Of a stretch of DNA of 64,000 nt, positions 18,679 through 30,889 are shown in pieces. Origin of the DNA: Saccharina japonica (Eukaryota; Sar; Phaeophyceae; Laminariales; Laminariaceae). A program made the translations under genes and the position numbers. Each line of letters starts with the position of its first letter. The first letter of the stretch is position 1. Under the pieces are notes generated by a model, which saw nothing but the letters and a program-made list of their open reading frames with translations, was not told the origin of the DNA and did not search any database. The stretch lies in assembly GCA_008828725.1 (NCBI GenBank), contig MEHQ01001059.1, forward strand, positions 196,626 to 260,625, in the 5' to 3' direction.

Positions 18679-18990
18679 AAGTGGTTGGTTGGTGGAGGCA
18701 GGTAGTAGGTGCTCTTGTCCTATGCAACGATCTCAGCAGCAAGCAGCAACGGCCTGCGACCAACCGTAACAAATCTACCCGCCGCAAGATCCATATCTAT
18801 AGAAAATGCGCGGTGATCCCAGCAGCAAGGTATTATACTATTGATAGCAGTATCCTGCAACCTACCTACCTATCCGCCGCAAGAGCCCTCGCGACTACAC
18901 GGCAGGAAACCCGGGCGCCCCCGGTTTCTGTCCACCGGGTCAAACAGTGGGTATACGTATGCTATACTCTGTGTAGGTATGATGTATATA
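16035..18990 (+). repeat. Complex array of about 0.6-kb repeats with embedded GTA microsatellites
   Basis: Successive diverged units share ordered modules: GGTTTCTGTCCACCGG (starts near 16036, 17086, 17693 and 18927), AAACAGTGGGTATGTATGCT, a GGCGGTGAGTGGTTGTG stretch, GCAAAAAAAGAACAGCAGCA, a (GTA)n run (16555-16615, 17350-17455, 18605-18680) and AGCAGCAAGCAGCAACGGCC followed by CAACCAACCGTATCTAAA. A side module (ACTTCACAGAGCGGACGGGA) occurs at 16357 and 18000. A family A element (18221-18467) interrupts the array. I found no gene; frames crossing it are products of the repeats. Confidence 0.8.
18221..18467 (+). mobile_element. Family A TIR element, copy 2 (empty TTAA site)
   Basis: Starts ACGCATGCTACGATAGAGGT, ends CTCTACCGTAGCACGCGT, about 247 bp. 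Inside, the sequence runs TTTGGGTTAAAGGAGCCCGA without the palindromic insert seen in copy 1, so it shows the unoccupied state of the family B target. Confidence 0.75.
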
Positions 18991-19832
18991 TATGCCATGT
19001 ATGCTATTTGGCTGATCGTGTGAGTTAGAGTACCAAGAAGAGGGTACAGCACGGAACAGTGCTGGCAGACTGGTAGAACACGCGAACAGACAGGGCTGCT
19101 GCTTTTGGAGCTGGCCAGCGGTTGCTGGGCTAGGTATTTCGTGATTTGTCATGGAATTACAGTTAACTGCTGTAGCCACGGGCTAGATTCAGGCTCGTGT
19201 GAGAACATCATCATAATCACCATCAATCAGTACTAGATATCCAAGTCAGGTGTCCAAGTATCGTGGGCATCGAACAAGGACATCGAACACGGACTACAGT
19301 ACTACATCACTACCACTGCTGCTACCACTATACTCCTGCTGCTACTGTACGACTACTACCACTACTACAGTACTACTATCCAAGACCAACCTGCCGCCTC
19401 CACCCACCCGGTACCTTTCATTCCTGCTATACAGTGGCCCTCGGGTTTCGTTCTCGCGTGAATTTAATGCAATACATCACTGCCGCCCTTCAGGGTCGAA
19501 TATTATATACATCCGCTACTGCATACTCGTATATACTGTAGATATGATACGGATCCTTTCGCGCTCGTTTTTTCTTCCACCGGGGAGTGTCTCAGCCTGG
19601 TTTTTGTGACTACTGGCTTGATTAAAGGAAATGAGAGCTGATGTAAGAACATCAACATCATCACCATCATCAAATGCTGAACATGGCCAGGTGTCCAAGC
19701 ACTGTGGACATCGAACAAGGACTACAACAGCAGTAGTAGCGTCTGGTCGTTCGATCTACTGCGGGCTGGGAACCGTAGACATAGAACAAACGACCAACAA
19801 ACGTCCGATCATTGCACTTTCGGTCTGCGCGA
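18991..19832. other. Spacer between the repeat array and the RlpA-like gene
   Basis: I see no exon. The region holds CATCATCATCACCATCA-type runs (19207-19220 and 19652-19672) and two related segments (GATATCCAAGTCAGGTGTCC at 19237; GGCCAGGTGTCCAAGCACTG at 19685), each followed by ATCGAACAAGGAC, which indicates an old direct duplication. The 3' end of the neighbouring minus-strand gene probably extends into its right part. Confidence 0.5.
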
Positions 19833-22800
19833 CTAGGACGTGATAACGAAGGACAGCTCATCGCCAAGGTTGTCGTACGCCACCGTCGAGCCAAAGTGCC
19901 GCAGAACGGTCTGGAGCTCGACGTCGACCAGGTACCCCTCGCTCGAGGCGTTCTCCGAGCAGCACCCGTCACAGTCCTCGTCCGAGCACGTGTCCCTGAT
20001 AGTGGCGTGAAAAGTGACACCTCCCTTCGTGATCTGGATGGTCTCGCCGCAGTAGTTGCCGTAGAAGCTGTTGGCGTTCGGGTCGGCCGCCGTGAAAAAT
20101 GCCACGATATCGTTGCTCTGGACGGCTGCTTTCGACCAGGTGCTGCTCTCGCAGTAGAACTGCCCGCGGTACTTGCACCCGCTGTCGCAGCACTCTTCGG
20201 CGTAGCCCGTCAGGGCCTCCCTCGCGGCGTTGTCGTAGCATATGTCAGAGGAAGGAATGCCTCCGCAGCAGCCCGGTAGAATGCCCGACTGAATGCACGC
20301 GTCGTCGCAAACCTCGGTCGCCCAGTACGGGTCGCGGTCGCAGCTCCCCACGCAGCAATCGGAACTGGCCAGGTTGCCCTGGCATTCGGACACCGTGGGG
20401 AGAGGTGGGTTCTCGGGGCAGCAGTCTCCCCTGGGGTAGGAGGCGTAGTAGGTGCTGCCCGCCACGCCTGCATCCGTTCGATCGAGCGGCGCATTTTGGA
20501 TTACGGCGAAGAAATGTTAGACGGGTCAATGAACAACTTGGCTCGATCGTTCGCGCAGTATTTGACAGAGGACTGTTGTTGTACAGTTACTGTTCCTGTA
20601 GTAGCACAGCACAGCACTCTCTAGAACGCTGCGCTTTGGTTTGGCTGTGATGCTGTTGAAAAGAAGCAGCACGCATACCCGTGAGAGATCAATGTCCTTG
20701 AGATTGAGACTGGGCGGAACGTCAAACGTTTTAATGTAGAGTGGTCTCTTCACATATCGAGACGATGCTATAATTCCACTCATCAAATACATCATTGCTG
20801 CTGTCGTGTTTGTCTTCTCTCCGACAATCAACCAAGTCCAGTGATTACCGAGACACCTGGTATATATAACGAGTTATACGGCACACATATTACGGAACAA
20901 AGAAATGGATGCACCACAAACGAATAAGACAGACAACTTTGAAACGTGACGAACGTGCTGGTGTGTGGCGCGTGTACACGTGCCGAGGCTCGTAACCTGT
21001 TAAAATAAAGTGAAATGGGTTGTGGCTGGCTTTTGGCTGGCTCATGATTCCAAAGAGGCAAGTGTCTGAACCGCTGTTGAGCTCCAGTAGTTCGGTGATA
21101 TAATGTGAGCTCCGGCTCTGAAAAAGAAGAGGTGGGCTGGTTGGCACCCCCGGGCCTTGTTTGATCGCTGATGAAGAGAGTGATCTGTGGGGCGTAGTAT
21201 TCCATTGATGGTGTGCTTCTCGTTGTATCGAAAGCAAGACCCCAAGAACGAAAAGGGATATTCTATTTATGACTACGAAGACTTGTGGGACCCTCGACAT
21301 ATCGGTGAGGGTGTCAACATACCGGTGAGGGTGTCGACGTGTCACGTGTTCACTTCCCAGAGAAGACGAAACGGGTCACTTTCCACTAAACGGCAACTAA
21401 CTAGGTATTATACTACCAATACGTATGTCCACCAACCCATTGATATGTTTATATTACTATTGGTACACCTTCCATCACATAGCTGTGTTGAACAGTGATT
21501 CGTACATAACATATTTGAACTACGTACGTATGCTGCCGATTTTCCTCTTGTACTGCTGAAGCCACAACTTACTTGCTGCCGTGTCTACATTATGTAGCTC
21601 ACGCTCACCATCGCCGTACTACAGTACAGCGGTAGGTCACTGGTGCATGCTAATCGTGTGATTCATACCACTCTGCACTTCTGTAGCAAGCTACGTTACT
21701 CCAGCAGCTTCTTGATATTACTGAATCTACTCCGGTGTATAATTATATTCCACTGACACCAAAGTCAAAATGTAAATATCTAAACACCATAAACCACTTT
21801 GTATTGGATATGGTATATCTCTAGCTAAATGTAATGGATTTCGAAGGAACACAAAGAACACAACAACTGTCTGGTACACGAATAACAAGGTATCACACGA
21901 GCCGGGTACGTTGCGCGAGCTATTAAAAAGGGAAAGGATACATTTATTGCAGACTCGGAACTAAAACAAATACCAGGTATTTAACAATCTTACCGCGATA
22001 TCTCAATCACTTTCTTTGTTCGATCTACGTTGCCTCAGGCCGGTAGTTAATATAATATGATAGCATGATAGGCGGGTACTACAATTGGGCCCTACGTACT
22101 ACAATTGGGGGGGGGGGGTACTCAGTTTTTGCTTGCCTTAAGTCATTTGACCATTGACCACGCATCGCATTCGAGACGGAGCACTATTCCTACTCCTATT
22201 AGAGACACTTTCTGCAACAGTTGGACGTTCGTTACGTTGTTTCTATATATTACATAGATTGTTTTTGCTAATCTTATCCCCTTGCAGTTGCACCGCCTGT
22301 GACCCACCGTCTATCTCCTAGGATAGCGATCGTTTTCTCGCCACTATCTAGTGTTCCAAACTCCTTCATGTCACAGTCATCTATTTTCCTCATCTCCGGG
22401 GTATTCCCATTTTTATGCATGGCTGTAGTCGTATGACCATAGACCCTCGCATCCCTACAATGTCGGGACGGAGCACGTCGGGTGTTCACTGACCAGGCTG
22501 CCATCGCTGGCATCAAGCGCAAAGCGCCGTGAGGTATCCGACGAGTCGCATCAAGGGTCAGGTTACATCCTACTAAGAAATCGCTTGTGAGGCGGACTTT
22601 CTTCCATATAGATGCATGATACATAGTTATCGAATGAACTGCCTGTGGGGGAGAAGATTCAACAAACCTATACATGGTTATATAAAATGCAACTATGTAC
22701 TGTATGAACATGTACGTATCCGTGGGTGCGCCACAGGAGAAGGAAATACATGACACATTCGCCGTAGATTAGTGGGGTTGTACACCTAAAAAGCGAGGCC

Positions 22801-22978
22801 ATGTATAACAATACTGGCCACACAATACGAATATCTATTACTAAAAAAGTGCTCAAGGTTGCAGTGGCGATGACGCACGCTCACCCTGCTCCCCTGCTCC
22901 GGCCACCTTGACGAAGCTCGCTGACAAGGCCAGGACGAGGCTCAAAAGGAAACAGGCCGTAGGTCTGGAAGGCTCCAT
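19833..22978 (-). CDS. Secreted Cys-rich protein with RlpA/expansin-like C-terminal domain
   Basis: Two exons: 22885-22978 and 19833-20467. Exon 1 starts with ATG and encodes a classical signal peptide (positive start, then CFLLSLVLALSASFV), ending at a strong donor (CAGG|GTGAGC) in phase 1. Exon 2 follows GGATGCAG and restores the frame exactly, giving 242 residues in all. After STYYASYPRGDCC comes a region dense in CC pairs (DCCVGSCDRD, GCCGG, ECCDSGC), then YCGETIQITKGGVTFHATI, RDTCSDEDCDGCC and GYLVDVELQTVLRHFG. This order (C-G-x-x-I-x-I, x-D-x-C, D-V-E/L) fits the double-psi beta-barrel of RlpA, barwin and expansin-like proteins, which act on or bind wall polysaccharides. Enzyme activity cannot be inferred. 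The 2.4-kb intron contains family C repeats. Confidence 0.7.
20468..22884 (-). other. Intron of the RlpA-like gene
   Basis: A 2417-base GT-AG intron. It is AT-rich between 21500 and 22080 and holds a short family C copy after a G tract (22104-22182) and a long one (22414-22600). No internal exon in a compatible phase is needed, because the flanking exons join in frame. Confidence 0.55.
22414..22600 (+). repeat. Family C repeat, long form
   Basis: Runs from TTATGCATGGCTGTAGTCGT through CCATAGACCCTCGCATCCCT, GAGCACGTCGGGT and AAGCGCCGTGAGGTATCCGA to TCGCTTGTGAGGCGGACTTT. This copy lacks the usual leading G tract. Other long copies: 23066-23169 (cut short), 25644-25759 (minus), 40092-40190 (cut short), 49265-49472, 49505-49700, 52038-52254 (minus) and 54193-54409. 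Confidence 0.75.
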
Positions 22979-25643
22979 CACAAGCTCGAGCTTTGCCCGT
23001 GTTGTATCGTCGCCTTGATATCTATCTGGTTCCAGGCAGGGGGTTGGGTGGAGGGGGGGGGGGGGGTACTTCATTTTCATGCATGGCCGTAGTCGTATGA
23101 CCATAGACCCTCGCATTCCTACAATGCCGGGACGGAGAATGTCGGGTTTTCACCGACCAGGCAGACATTCCTACTCATTTGTTGCTTGGCTTTGTATTTA
23201 TAGACCATTGACCACGCATCTGTTTCGAGACGGAGCGGGAGGGGGCTTAGTGTGTTGTATGTGCGTATCTGGCGTGCGAAGCGCATCCATTATCCCCGGG
23301 ATAGTCCATGTGCAGGAGGGAGGGAGGGGGGGGGGGGGGCAAGGGAAGGGTAGTGGCTTGAAGTTGTGTTGTATGGGGTTATCGGGCGTGCGAAAAGCTC
23401 ACATACCCGCGAGTTTGGCCATGTACGTATTCGTACATGGCATATGATACTGCACTCATATTCAGCCAGCAATGCACCAGGTATCCCTCTCAATGTCCCC
23501 CCGCACCAAGAGCGGGGCGGAGGGCGGCCACACAAACCAAGAGGATCGGATCGATACGGGGCAACAGGAATAATGTAGATACAGCAGCAGTAGGTTTGTG
23601 CATACGAAAAATAAGTAAATACGAACAATGCAAGGAAAGGAAATACGATGAGGGTACCTTGTACTACTTATTCGACACCGTGATTGAGGTCACTACTACT
23701 ACTGCTGTGTACGATACAAATACCGTGTAAGACGCAAGGCAGAGCGAGGGCAACAAGCGCAAGAAAGTGGAGTAGATCGATGCTAAGCCGGCAGCAGGCA
23801 CCAGGTACAGATGTGGGAGTTAATTTTTTCGTACATAGACATGTTTCCGTCATGTTTTTTCCCCCCTTCTTGGCGTTCTTCTTAATCGCTTTTGGGAATG
23901 CCTATGAGAAGTCGACGTCGGATGGTGAACCTGAATATACAAGGTGCCTTCCCTGGTTTTTTGTTTCCCTTTGAGTGGTCTGCCTGCAATGGTGCGAGAA
24001 ACGGAGCGGGATTCCAAAAAAATACCGACGGCATAGTAAATGCCGACCGACGACTTTATGCCGACCGACGGCAATAATGCCGATCGACAATGCTTCTACT
24101 AGTAGAGGCTCCAGCATTCTCTCGTCCGTCTTGCTGCACTACTGCACGTCGTATACCTCACATCCCGGGGCCTCTATCGTAGAGACTCGGGTCTGTTCCT
24201 TTGTCCCTGCTGCGGTACGCCGCACCTCGTTTTTTTTATCGCGCAAAGGGGACCGGTACATCAGGGGACCGAACTTGGGGGGATTTCTGCCTTATATAGG
24301 GGACCGTTGAAATAGGGGACAGCAATAATTATCTCGAGGGGGGCATATATATGTAGTAGTCAGAACTCACGAGTTACCCAAAAACCAAGTATCTCCCTTG
24401 ATGTGTCAACTCCGTTTTTTTTTTTGTTCTGTCTAGATGCCCCGCATAGTTTCTCAGAAAGTTCCTATTCGTATTTCACCGCGTATCCATGGCTGTACTG
24501 ATACCAAGTACTATTCGTACGCACATGACTAAGTACACCCTTATGACACTTCAATAGCACTCCATGCTACTGAGTTAGATATATAGGCTGGTACATACAC
24601 CTACTCTTATGCCTGCTACTATAGTACGACATTGTTCCCGATCAGCGACTCAGTAGGCTACTGGTTATTGCTGCTGTAGCATAGTACCTACATCAGCAAG
24701 AAATAGGGAACCGCTCGTTTTGTTAAGGCGGCCGAATCCAAATCCAAGGCTCGGGCTACCTACCTTGGGGCGCTGATTGTATGCGCGCACCCAATTCAAA
24801 CTCATTATGATATTTCCCTCCTTATTCTTCTGCCCGCAGTATGTTTCGGGAATATATTATATATACGAAGTATATATATGTGTGTTGTCAACGCATGTTT
24901 CGCCTCGTTACGTAGTAGAATTGCGTCGGACGGACTAGTTTCTTGGGATAACTCACGTAACAACTAAATTGAGGGCACTGATGTGTGAGAGACCGCAGGA
25001 AATAACAAAATCCTATTTCGCCGCATATTGTATTTATCCGCATCTACAGCAGTTCTTGACGATAACTCGAATATAAATAATAAGCACAACATTCTATTGA
25101 GTACACGCAGGGGAGGAGAATTGGTTGGATGGGATTGGTGGTATTCGACGAATTGTGTCAGCTTCTTCATTCTGAATGAGTAATGCCCTGCACATTGTCG
25201 GAAGGCAAATCATATAATAATAAGCACCACCAAGTACATGTAAATAAACGTAAATACATGTACATCCTGTACAGTAGTAGTACGTATCAGTATATACGTG
25301 CTACTTGTAGTAGTCGTGGTAGGCGATTTCAGCATATACGTACTACTTGCAAGTGCAGTCTGTCGTGGTGTGCGATTTCAATAGCACCCCTCCCACGCAA
25401 CAAACTGCGAGCAACATGTCGGGAGTCGAACTCGGCACCAGTGTACACACCGTATTATCACCCGGGGGTGATAACATAACACACCCCCCCTCGGACGATG
25501 TTCGATTTGTCGAGGCTGGTTTTCTCGACAACGCGTGGAGAGTGTACTACAATGGTAAAAAAAACGAGCGGCACACGCGTCTATGGAAATATCTCGACGG
25601 GATGTTGCCAAAGCCGCCCTTTTTGGTTGGGTGTGCCTCCCCC
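22979..25643. other. Unassigned region upstream of the RlpA-like gene
   Basis: Includes the promoter side of the minus-strand RlpA-like gene, a family C pair (long fragment 23066-23169 followed by short form 23172-23233), G tracts at 23052-23066 and 23328-23339, and a small direct repeat of ATGCCGACCGACG near 24041-24075. A cluster of GGGGACCG words lies at 24248-24320. No exon is convincing. Confidence 0.5.
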
Positions 25644-25759
25644 CTGCCTGGTTGGTGAAAACCCGACATGCTCCGTCCCGGAGTTGCATGGATGCGAGGG
25701 TCTATGGTCATACGACTACGGCCACGTATGAATATCGAGTACACCCCCCCCCCCCCAGA
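25644..25759 (-). repeat. Family C repeat, long form, inverted
   Basis: The reverse complement starts with the G tract (a C run at 25744-25758 on this strand) and reads through TCGTATGACCATAGACCCTC and CATGTCGGGTTTTCACC to CCAGGCAGG. The G tract is again at the 5' edge, so the tract belongs to the element and not to the insertion site. Confidence 0.75.
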
Positions 25760-28254
25760 TCCAACAGTTTGGGGGAAATCGACCCTGAAACTCGCCCCGG
25801 CCAGGGCGTGGTGTGTTGTCTTATACCAATATGTACCGAAACATAAGCACCTTTTATACATCAATATTAAATGAAAACGGTGCCTATATTTAGGTACATA
25901 AAGGTGCGTGTTTTACTTACTCGTACGCGTACATCGTTTGAAGAATTCGGATATATGTTTTTTGTACATACGTACTATAATCTAAAGTAGTACGCTTAGC
26001 CTCTTTGTCTGCTATGATACATGAAGAGGTATTGGCTACGCAGAAAGCGGGTACATCTTCCCCGTATCTCTACGTACGCACAGTATAGCTTCCTACTGCT
26101 GCTGCTGTATTTGCCTGTATCACACTTATATCTATACCAGTATAATATGGCAGCGGTATCGCTCACCTCGCTTGCTGCGCTGGTAGTTGCTGCTGCTGCT
26201 GCTATCGAATATTGTTATGGTGCCACCGCGGAGAACAACTGAACGGAGAAGGTGGTAGATAGGTAGGTGGGGGCTCGGGAACTATGTTGCAATTTTCCGT
26301 ATAATGTGCCCCCCTGTTCCCAATAAGGGTGTTGGCCTTCCAAGTACTACATACAGTTTACGTCCGCATACACGCGTTGTAATGTACCTCGTATTCCCTA
26401 CCGTACAAACAGTACGATGCTATTTAAAAACCTCAATATTTTTTTTGACGGATCACTGTGGCCTTCCGAGCCCATCGATTATTAAAATAACATTATCATG
26501 CGGCGCATTGACGGATGGCGAATGCAATAATGCCATCCTTTATATCGTATATAGGAACAAGAACAAACGTCCAGTCAAGCAAATCTATAAATTAAATATG
26601 TACCTGGTACCGGAATGTTTGTATCATCATGATCTTCGTCAAACATGATCTTCGTAAAAAAAACCGTAAGTTGTTATCAATCACAGGAAATTTCGTTGGG
26701 CCATCTGGAAAAAGCCGCAGCAGTCGGGGGTGCGGGTCTGGGGGAGAAAGAAGCCAGCCCCTCTCACACGTTGCCACTGAATATCCAATCAGTATACCTA
26801 TAAAGTACTACAGTAGGTGAATACCACCAGTACCCCCTCTAAGGATCAGGTGGGATAACTTCAGCCCGCCCTCTGTTCGCTGTTGCAGCGGGGGGTCGAC
26901 GGGTTAATTTGACACACGGCGACATATTTTATACCATTCTGACCCGAAATATAGGTACAATTATGATTGAATGTTAGTATACAAAACGTTCTTGTATTCG
27001 GGGTCAGAGTGGTATATATGTGAAAGTTTTTTCCCATCCTGCGGAGGAATTAAAGAAGAAGAAGAAGAAGAAAAGAAGGAATACAGTAGGTCAAAGTTAA
27101 TCCCGAAGAAGGTAGCGAAAGGAGCCACGTAGACTGAAACAGGTATTACCTGGCACAGCAGTATATAGGCTTCCTTATTTGGTTTCCATGGTTGTTTTTC
27201 TTCTTCTGCTTTCTGGCGGAGGGGGGGGGGGGGTGTATCACATCATGCGAGTACGATTAATCGACGCTGAAGTTTAGGCTACAACAACAGTAGATGTAGA
27301 TACATACGTAGCCAGTGTCGGATGGCAAACGTGACAATACTACAACAGCACTGTAAGGTTTCTATGCGCATGTACTATTAATAAATTGCGTTCAAAACTG
27401 ACGCAAAAGAAAACACGATTGTTCTGCTTTTCAGAACGAGTGCTGGCGCCCTTTTCTTCGTTGCAAACTACTTTCAACAGCAACACGTTCCGACGGCGTA
27501 CGTAAGTTTTTCTCCTGGCTCAAATATCAGCCCCCCAGCCCTTTCCCCGGCTCCATCTCCAGGCCAAGGCTCACCCCTTGCCCTCTTTAATAGCTGAAAC
27601 GTAGTGCCAGTGCCATCCGAATCCCCCCAAGTCCGAAGATCCTCCACAGCTTTATCCCAGGTCCTCACCTTACCCTCAACCTTAGCCTCACAACTAATAT
27701 ACCAGGTCGTCCACAACCCCAAACTCAATCCTAGCGGCTGGTATTTCATACCATAAACCTCTGATATTCTTCTCCCTCATTCGCTAAATTAATTAATTAT
27801 ACCCCCCCCCCAACCTACCTAAAACATGTTATTACATGTTAGTACAAAACTGTTATTTTTACATGTTCATTATTTTCAGATTATTGTACCCCCCCCATAC
27901 CACGAACAACCTACCTATGTAATTCCACAAGTGTAACTCCTATATTTTATGTACGAGTGTACAATCCCCCCTCTAGTTAGTCTTTATATTATATCACCAG
28001 CACATCACAGCACACTATAATGCAATACCCCACCTTACCAAGTCATGGCAACACACCACACGCCTTACACTGGTGGTATGAGCTACTCGTACTACTACTG
28101 CTGTACGCCGTATTCTTCTACGTACTGAAGTATAGCAGCACACCACAACAATGGGTAGCTCAGGGCCATAAGCGCCACGGGTGAAATCGTGGCCGCACCG
28201 CTAGTATATAACGCACTAGAAGCATTGACGGCATAAGTACAACCAGTACCATAG
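25760..28254. other. Unassigned spacer with two short foldbacks
   Basis: Two small inverted repeats stand out: 25845-25918 (AGCACCTTTTATACATC with its inverse TACATAAAGGTGC) and 26935-27018 (ATACCATTCTGACCCGAA with inverse TTCGGGGTCAGAGTGGTAT). There is an AGA-rich run at 27054-27078 and C runs at 27800-27810 and 27888-27895. The open frame at 27474-27749 on the minus strand is unrecognised. Confidence 0.45.
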
Positions 28255-28930
28255 TAGCCCGTGGGTCGCCCGTGGGTCGCCCGTAGTCCTTGGGGTGTCT
28301 GTGGGTCGCCTATACACAACCCTTGGGTCATCCATGGGTTTCTCGTTGTGGCTAAGTTTGGGTTACAGCCCGTGGCCGTCGCCCACGGGTTGCCAGTGGG
28401 TTGCTCATAAGTTGTCCGCGGGTCGCCTATGTGCCACTCATGGATCGCCCCTGGGTTGTCCGTGGGTTTTTATTGGGTTGCCCATGGGTTGCCCGTGGGT
28501 CGCCCGTGGGTCACCCATGGATTTCCCGTGAGTTGCCTGTGGGTCGCCAACTGATAGCTCACGGAAAGCCCATGGGTCGTCCGTGAGCTATCCGTGCGCT
28601 ATCCGTGGGTCGCCCGTTGGTCATTCGTGGGTGGCCCGTCGGTACCCCACGGGTTGCCCGTGGGTAGCCCATTCGGTTTCGTGGGAGCCCGTGGGCAGCC
28701 CACGGTAACCCATGGGTTGTCCGTGAGTTGTCCATGAATTTTCTGTTGGTTTTCCGTCGGTTTCCCGTCTGTCGACCACGGATATCATAGCCCGCAGGTC
28801 GCCCAGGGTCGCCGTTGTGGGTTGTCCGTGGGTTGTCCACGGATAGCTCACGGATAACATATGGGTTGCCCGTGGGTTGCCCATGGGTAACCCACGGGCA
28901 TCCCATGGGCAGATCCCATGGATCGTCCAT
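28255..28930. repeat. Degenerate minisatellite, unit GTGGGTYGCCC
   Basis: About 60 imperfect copies of an 11-base word (CGTGGGTCGCC, CATGGGTTGCC, CGTGGGTTGTC) span some 680 bases; the strand switches locally (CCACGGGCATCCCATGGG near 28890). It has no non-repeat content, so frames reading VGRLW-like or GYPWATRG-like peptides are by-products. Confidence 0.8.
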
Positions 28931-28989
28931 GAAACGCCGATAAAATGCACAAAACCTTACCCATACAAACGTCATACCTGGTAATGTGT

Positions 28990-29540
28990 GTCATCGCAGT
29001 TCAAACTCCATGTCAGGATCCAGTCCCAGCCCCAGCTCCACCCACAGCCACAGTCACAGCTGGAACTCCAGTCCGGCCTTATAGCTCCAGCACAAGCCCC
29101 AGTCCAAGCCGAAATTTCAACTCCAGCCCCATCCATTGCCCAAGCTACAGCCGGAGTCTCAGTACTAGCCCCAGCTTGAAACCCTTACCAAGCCACAGCC
29201 TCAGCCCTCAGCCCCAGCCCTAGCCACAGGCGCATCCACAATTTCAAGTCCAACAGCATATTTAGCCCCCCGCGTCCCAGCCTAAGCCTCAGTCCCAACC
29301 TCTGCCCCAGCTCAGGTCCCAGCTCAGATCCCAGCCCCAGCTCCAACCTTAACTATAACCCCAACCTGCACGGAGGCCCAGCCCCAACCTCAGCTCGAGC
29401 TGCAGCCCACGCTGTAGACCAAGCCCAAGCCCTAGTTCCAGCCCAAGCCCCTGCCCCGACCTGAGCCCCATCGGCACTCCCAGCCCCAGTGTCAACCCCT
29501 GAGCCAGCCGTTGCACCAGACCCTGGTTGCACCAGACCCT
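28990..29540. repeat. Degenerate minisatellite, unit CCCAGYCCCAGCTC
   Basis: A hexamer-based run of CAGCCC/CAGTCC/CAAGCC words covers about 550 bases directly after the GTGGGT array. It ends in two perfect copies of TTGCACCAGACCCTGG near 29511-29545. Confidence 0.75.
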
Positions 29541-29869
29541 GGTTGCAGCGGAAGAAGGGGGGTGGGGGCTTGTTACATACAGCTTTGTGTTTGGGGGTTA
29601 GGCGCACCACCCCGTCTTTCGTTATAAGGCACGGCATGGGCAATACGTAATACTATGAACTTTCTCAAGGCGGCGGGTTAGGAAGGGCTTTCACAGTAGA
29701 CGCGCACACACGGCGACGTCTGCATCGATCGCCGGCATACAAATAATGCGGCAGCGCACTTATTGCTTGGCGATGTTGTGCGTGTTTGTTGCTTGACGAG
29801 GATGAGGTGGGGGCAGGCGGTGCGCTGAAATCTCGCAAAACTGCCATAAAAACCCCATGACACTGTCCT

Positions 29870-30560
29870 ATTAATAGGAAACTGCTACATATGAAAACCC
29901 ATAATTTATCATGAAAGTGCCATGCAAGTGCACAATGCTGCCATCAAACTGTCACGAAAACACGCGAAAGCTGTAGAAAGTGCCATGACCACGAAATCCC
30001 ACAAAATCCCACGAAGTGCCATGATCCCCCATGAAAGCCCATGCAAACCCGTGGAAAAAACATCAAATCACATCAAATCACATTAAACTACCACTATAAA
30101 GCCCATGAAGCCCTATGAAATTCCATGATTTCCCATGAAATTCAGTGAAAACCCATGAAACTGCCCCGGAAGCCCACGAAACCCCATGACGGTGCCATGA
30201 AAGGCCTCGAAAGTCCGTGAAATCGAACGAAACTTCCGTAAAAGTGTCATGAAACTTCCGTGAAAGCATCATGAAACTGCCATGAAAGCACATGAAACTT
30301 GATTGAAGTGTCACGACGGCCCAGGACAATGCCATGAAACCCCATGGGAGTTGCATGAAAGACCATGAAAGTTCCATGAAACCCCGTGGATATACAACGA
30401 ACCTTAAGTCCATGCAAGTGCCATATGGTATCCCACGAAAGTGCCATGGAATAGCTTGAAACTGCCTTGAAAGCCGATGAAGGCATGAAAGTACACGACC
30501 CTGCCGTGAAACTGCCATGAAAGCCCACAAAAGTCCGCAAAAGCTACGCAAAGCCCACAA
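29870..30560. repeat. Degenerate minisatellite, unit CCATGAAAGCC
   Basis: Imperfect 11-12-base units (GCCATGAAACT, CCCACGAAAGT, CCGTGAAAGC) extend for about 690 bases, with an outlying patch at 30750-30810. The apparent 186-residue minus-strand frame here (30078-30638) is a translation of this repeat. The block is followed by CTCCGGTGGATCGGTCAAAA, which recurs with one or two changes at about 56595. Confidence 0.8.
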
Positions 30561-30889
30561 AAAACCGCAAACGTTGCGCATTTTTGTTTTGTTTTTATTC
30601 TCCGGTGGATCGGTCAAAATAAAGCTTAAGCTCACCACACTCCCACCTTCCGAATATTTTCTCGTGTGTCAATTTAACCTACCGCTCCTCTTGCAACAGT
30701 AGGTAAGGCTGTTGCTCCCTCGGTCGCGTGAGCACGTTGACCCGATAACACGAGCATGAAAGCCCACGAAAGTTTTCCGAAAGCCCATAACGCTGCCATG
30801 AAAGAAGATAGCCGATAAAGCCGTTCTTGTACGTGGGCTCCATGGGCCTTCACGACAAAGACAAACACACATCAGTACGTACATTACGA

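Noticed and set aside
26021..26242. Small membrane-protein frame (LLLLLYLPVSHLYLYQY)
   Set aside because: Hydrophobicity comes from a CTGCTGCTG run and AT-rich sequence; no partner exon or promoter.
28559..28975. 138-codon minus-strand open frame with GYPWATRG-like periodicity
   Set aside because: Product of the 11-base GTGGGT minisatellite, not a protein repeat family.
30078..30638. 186-codon minus-strand open frame
   Set aside because: It translates the CCATGAAAGCC minisatellite; other frames of the same array are also open.
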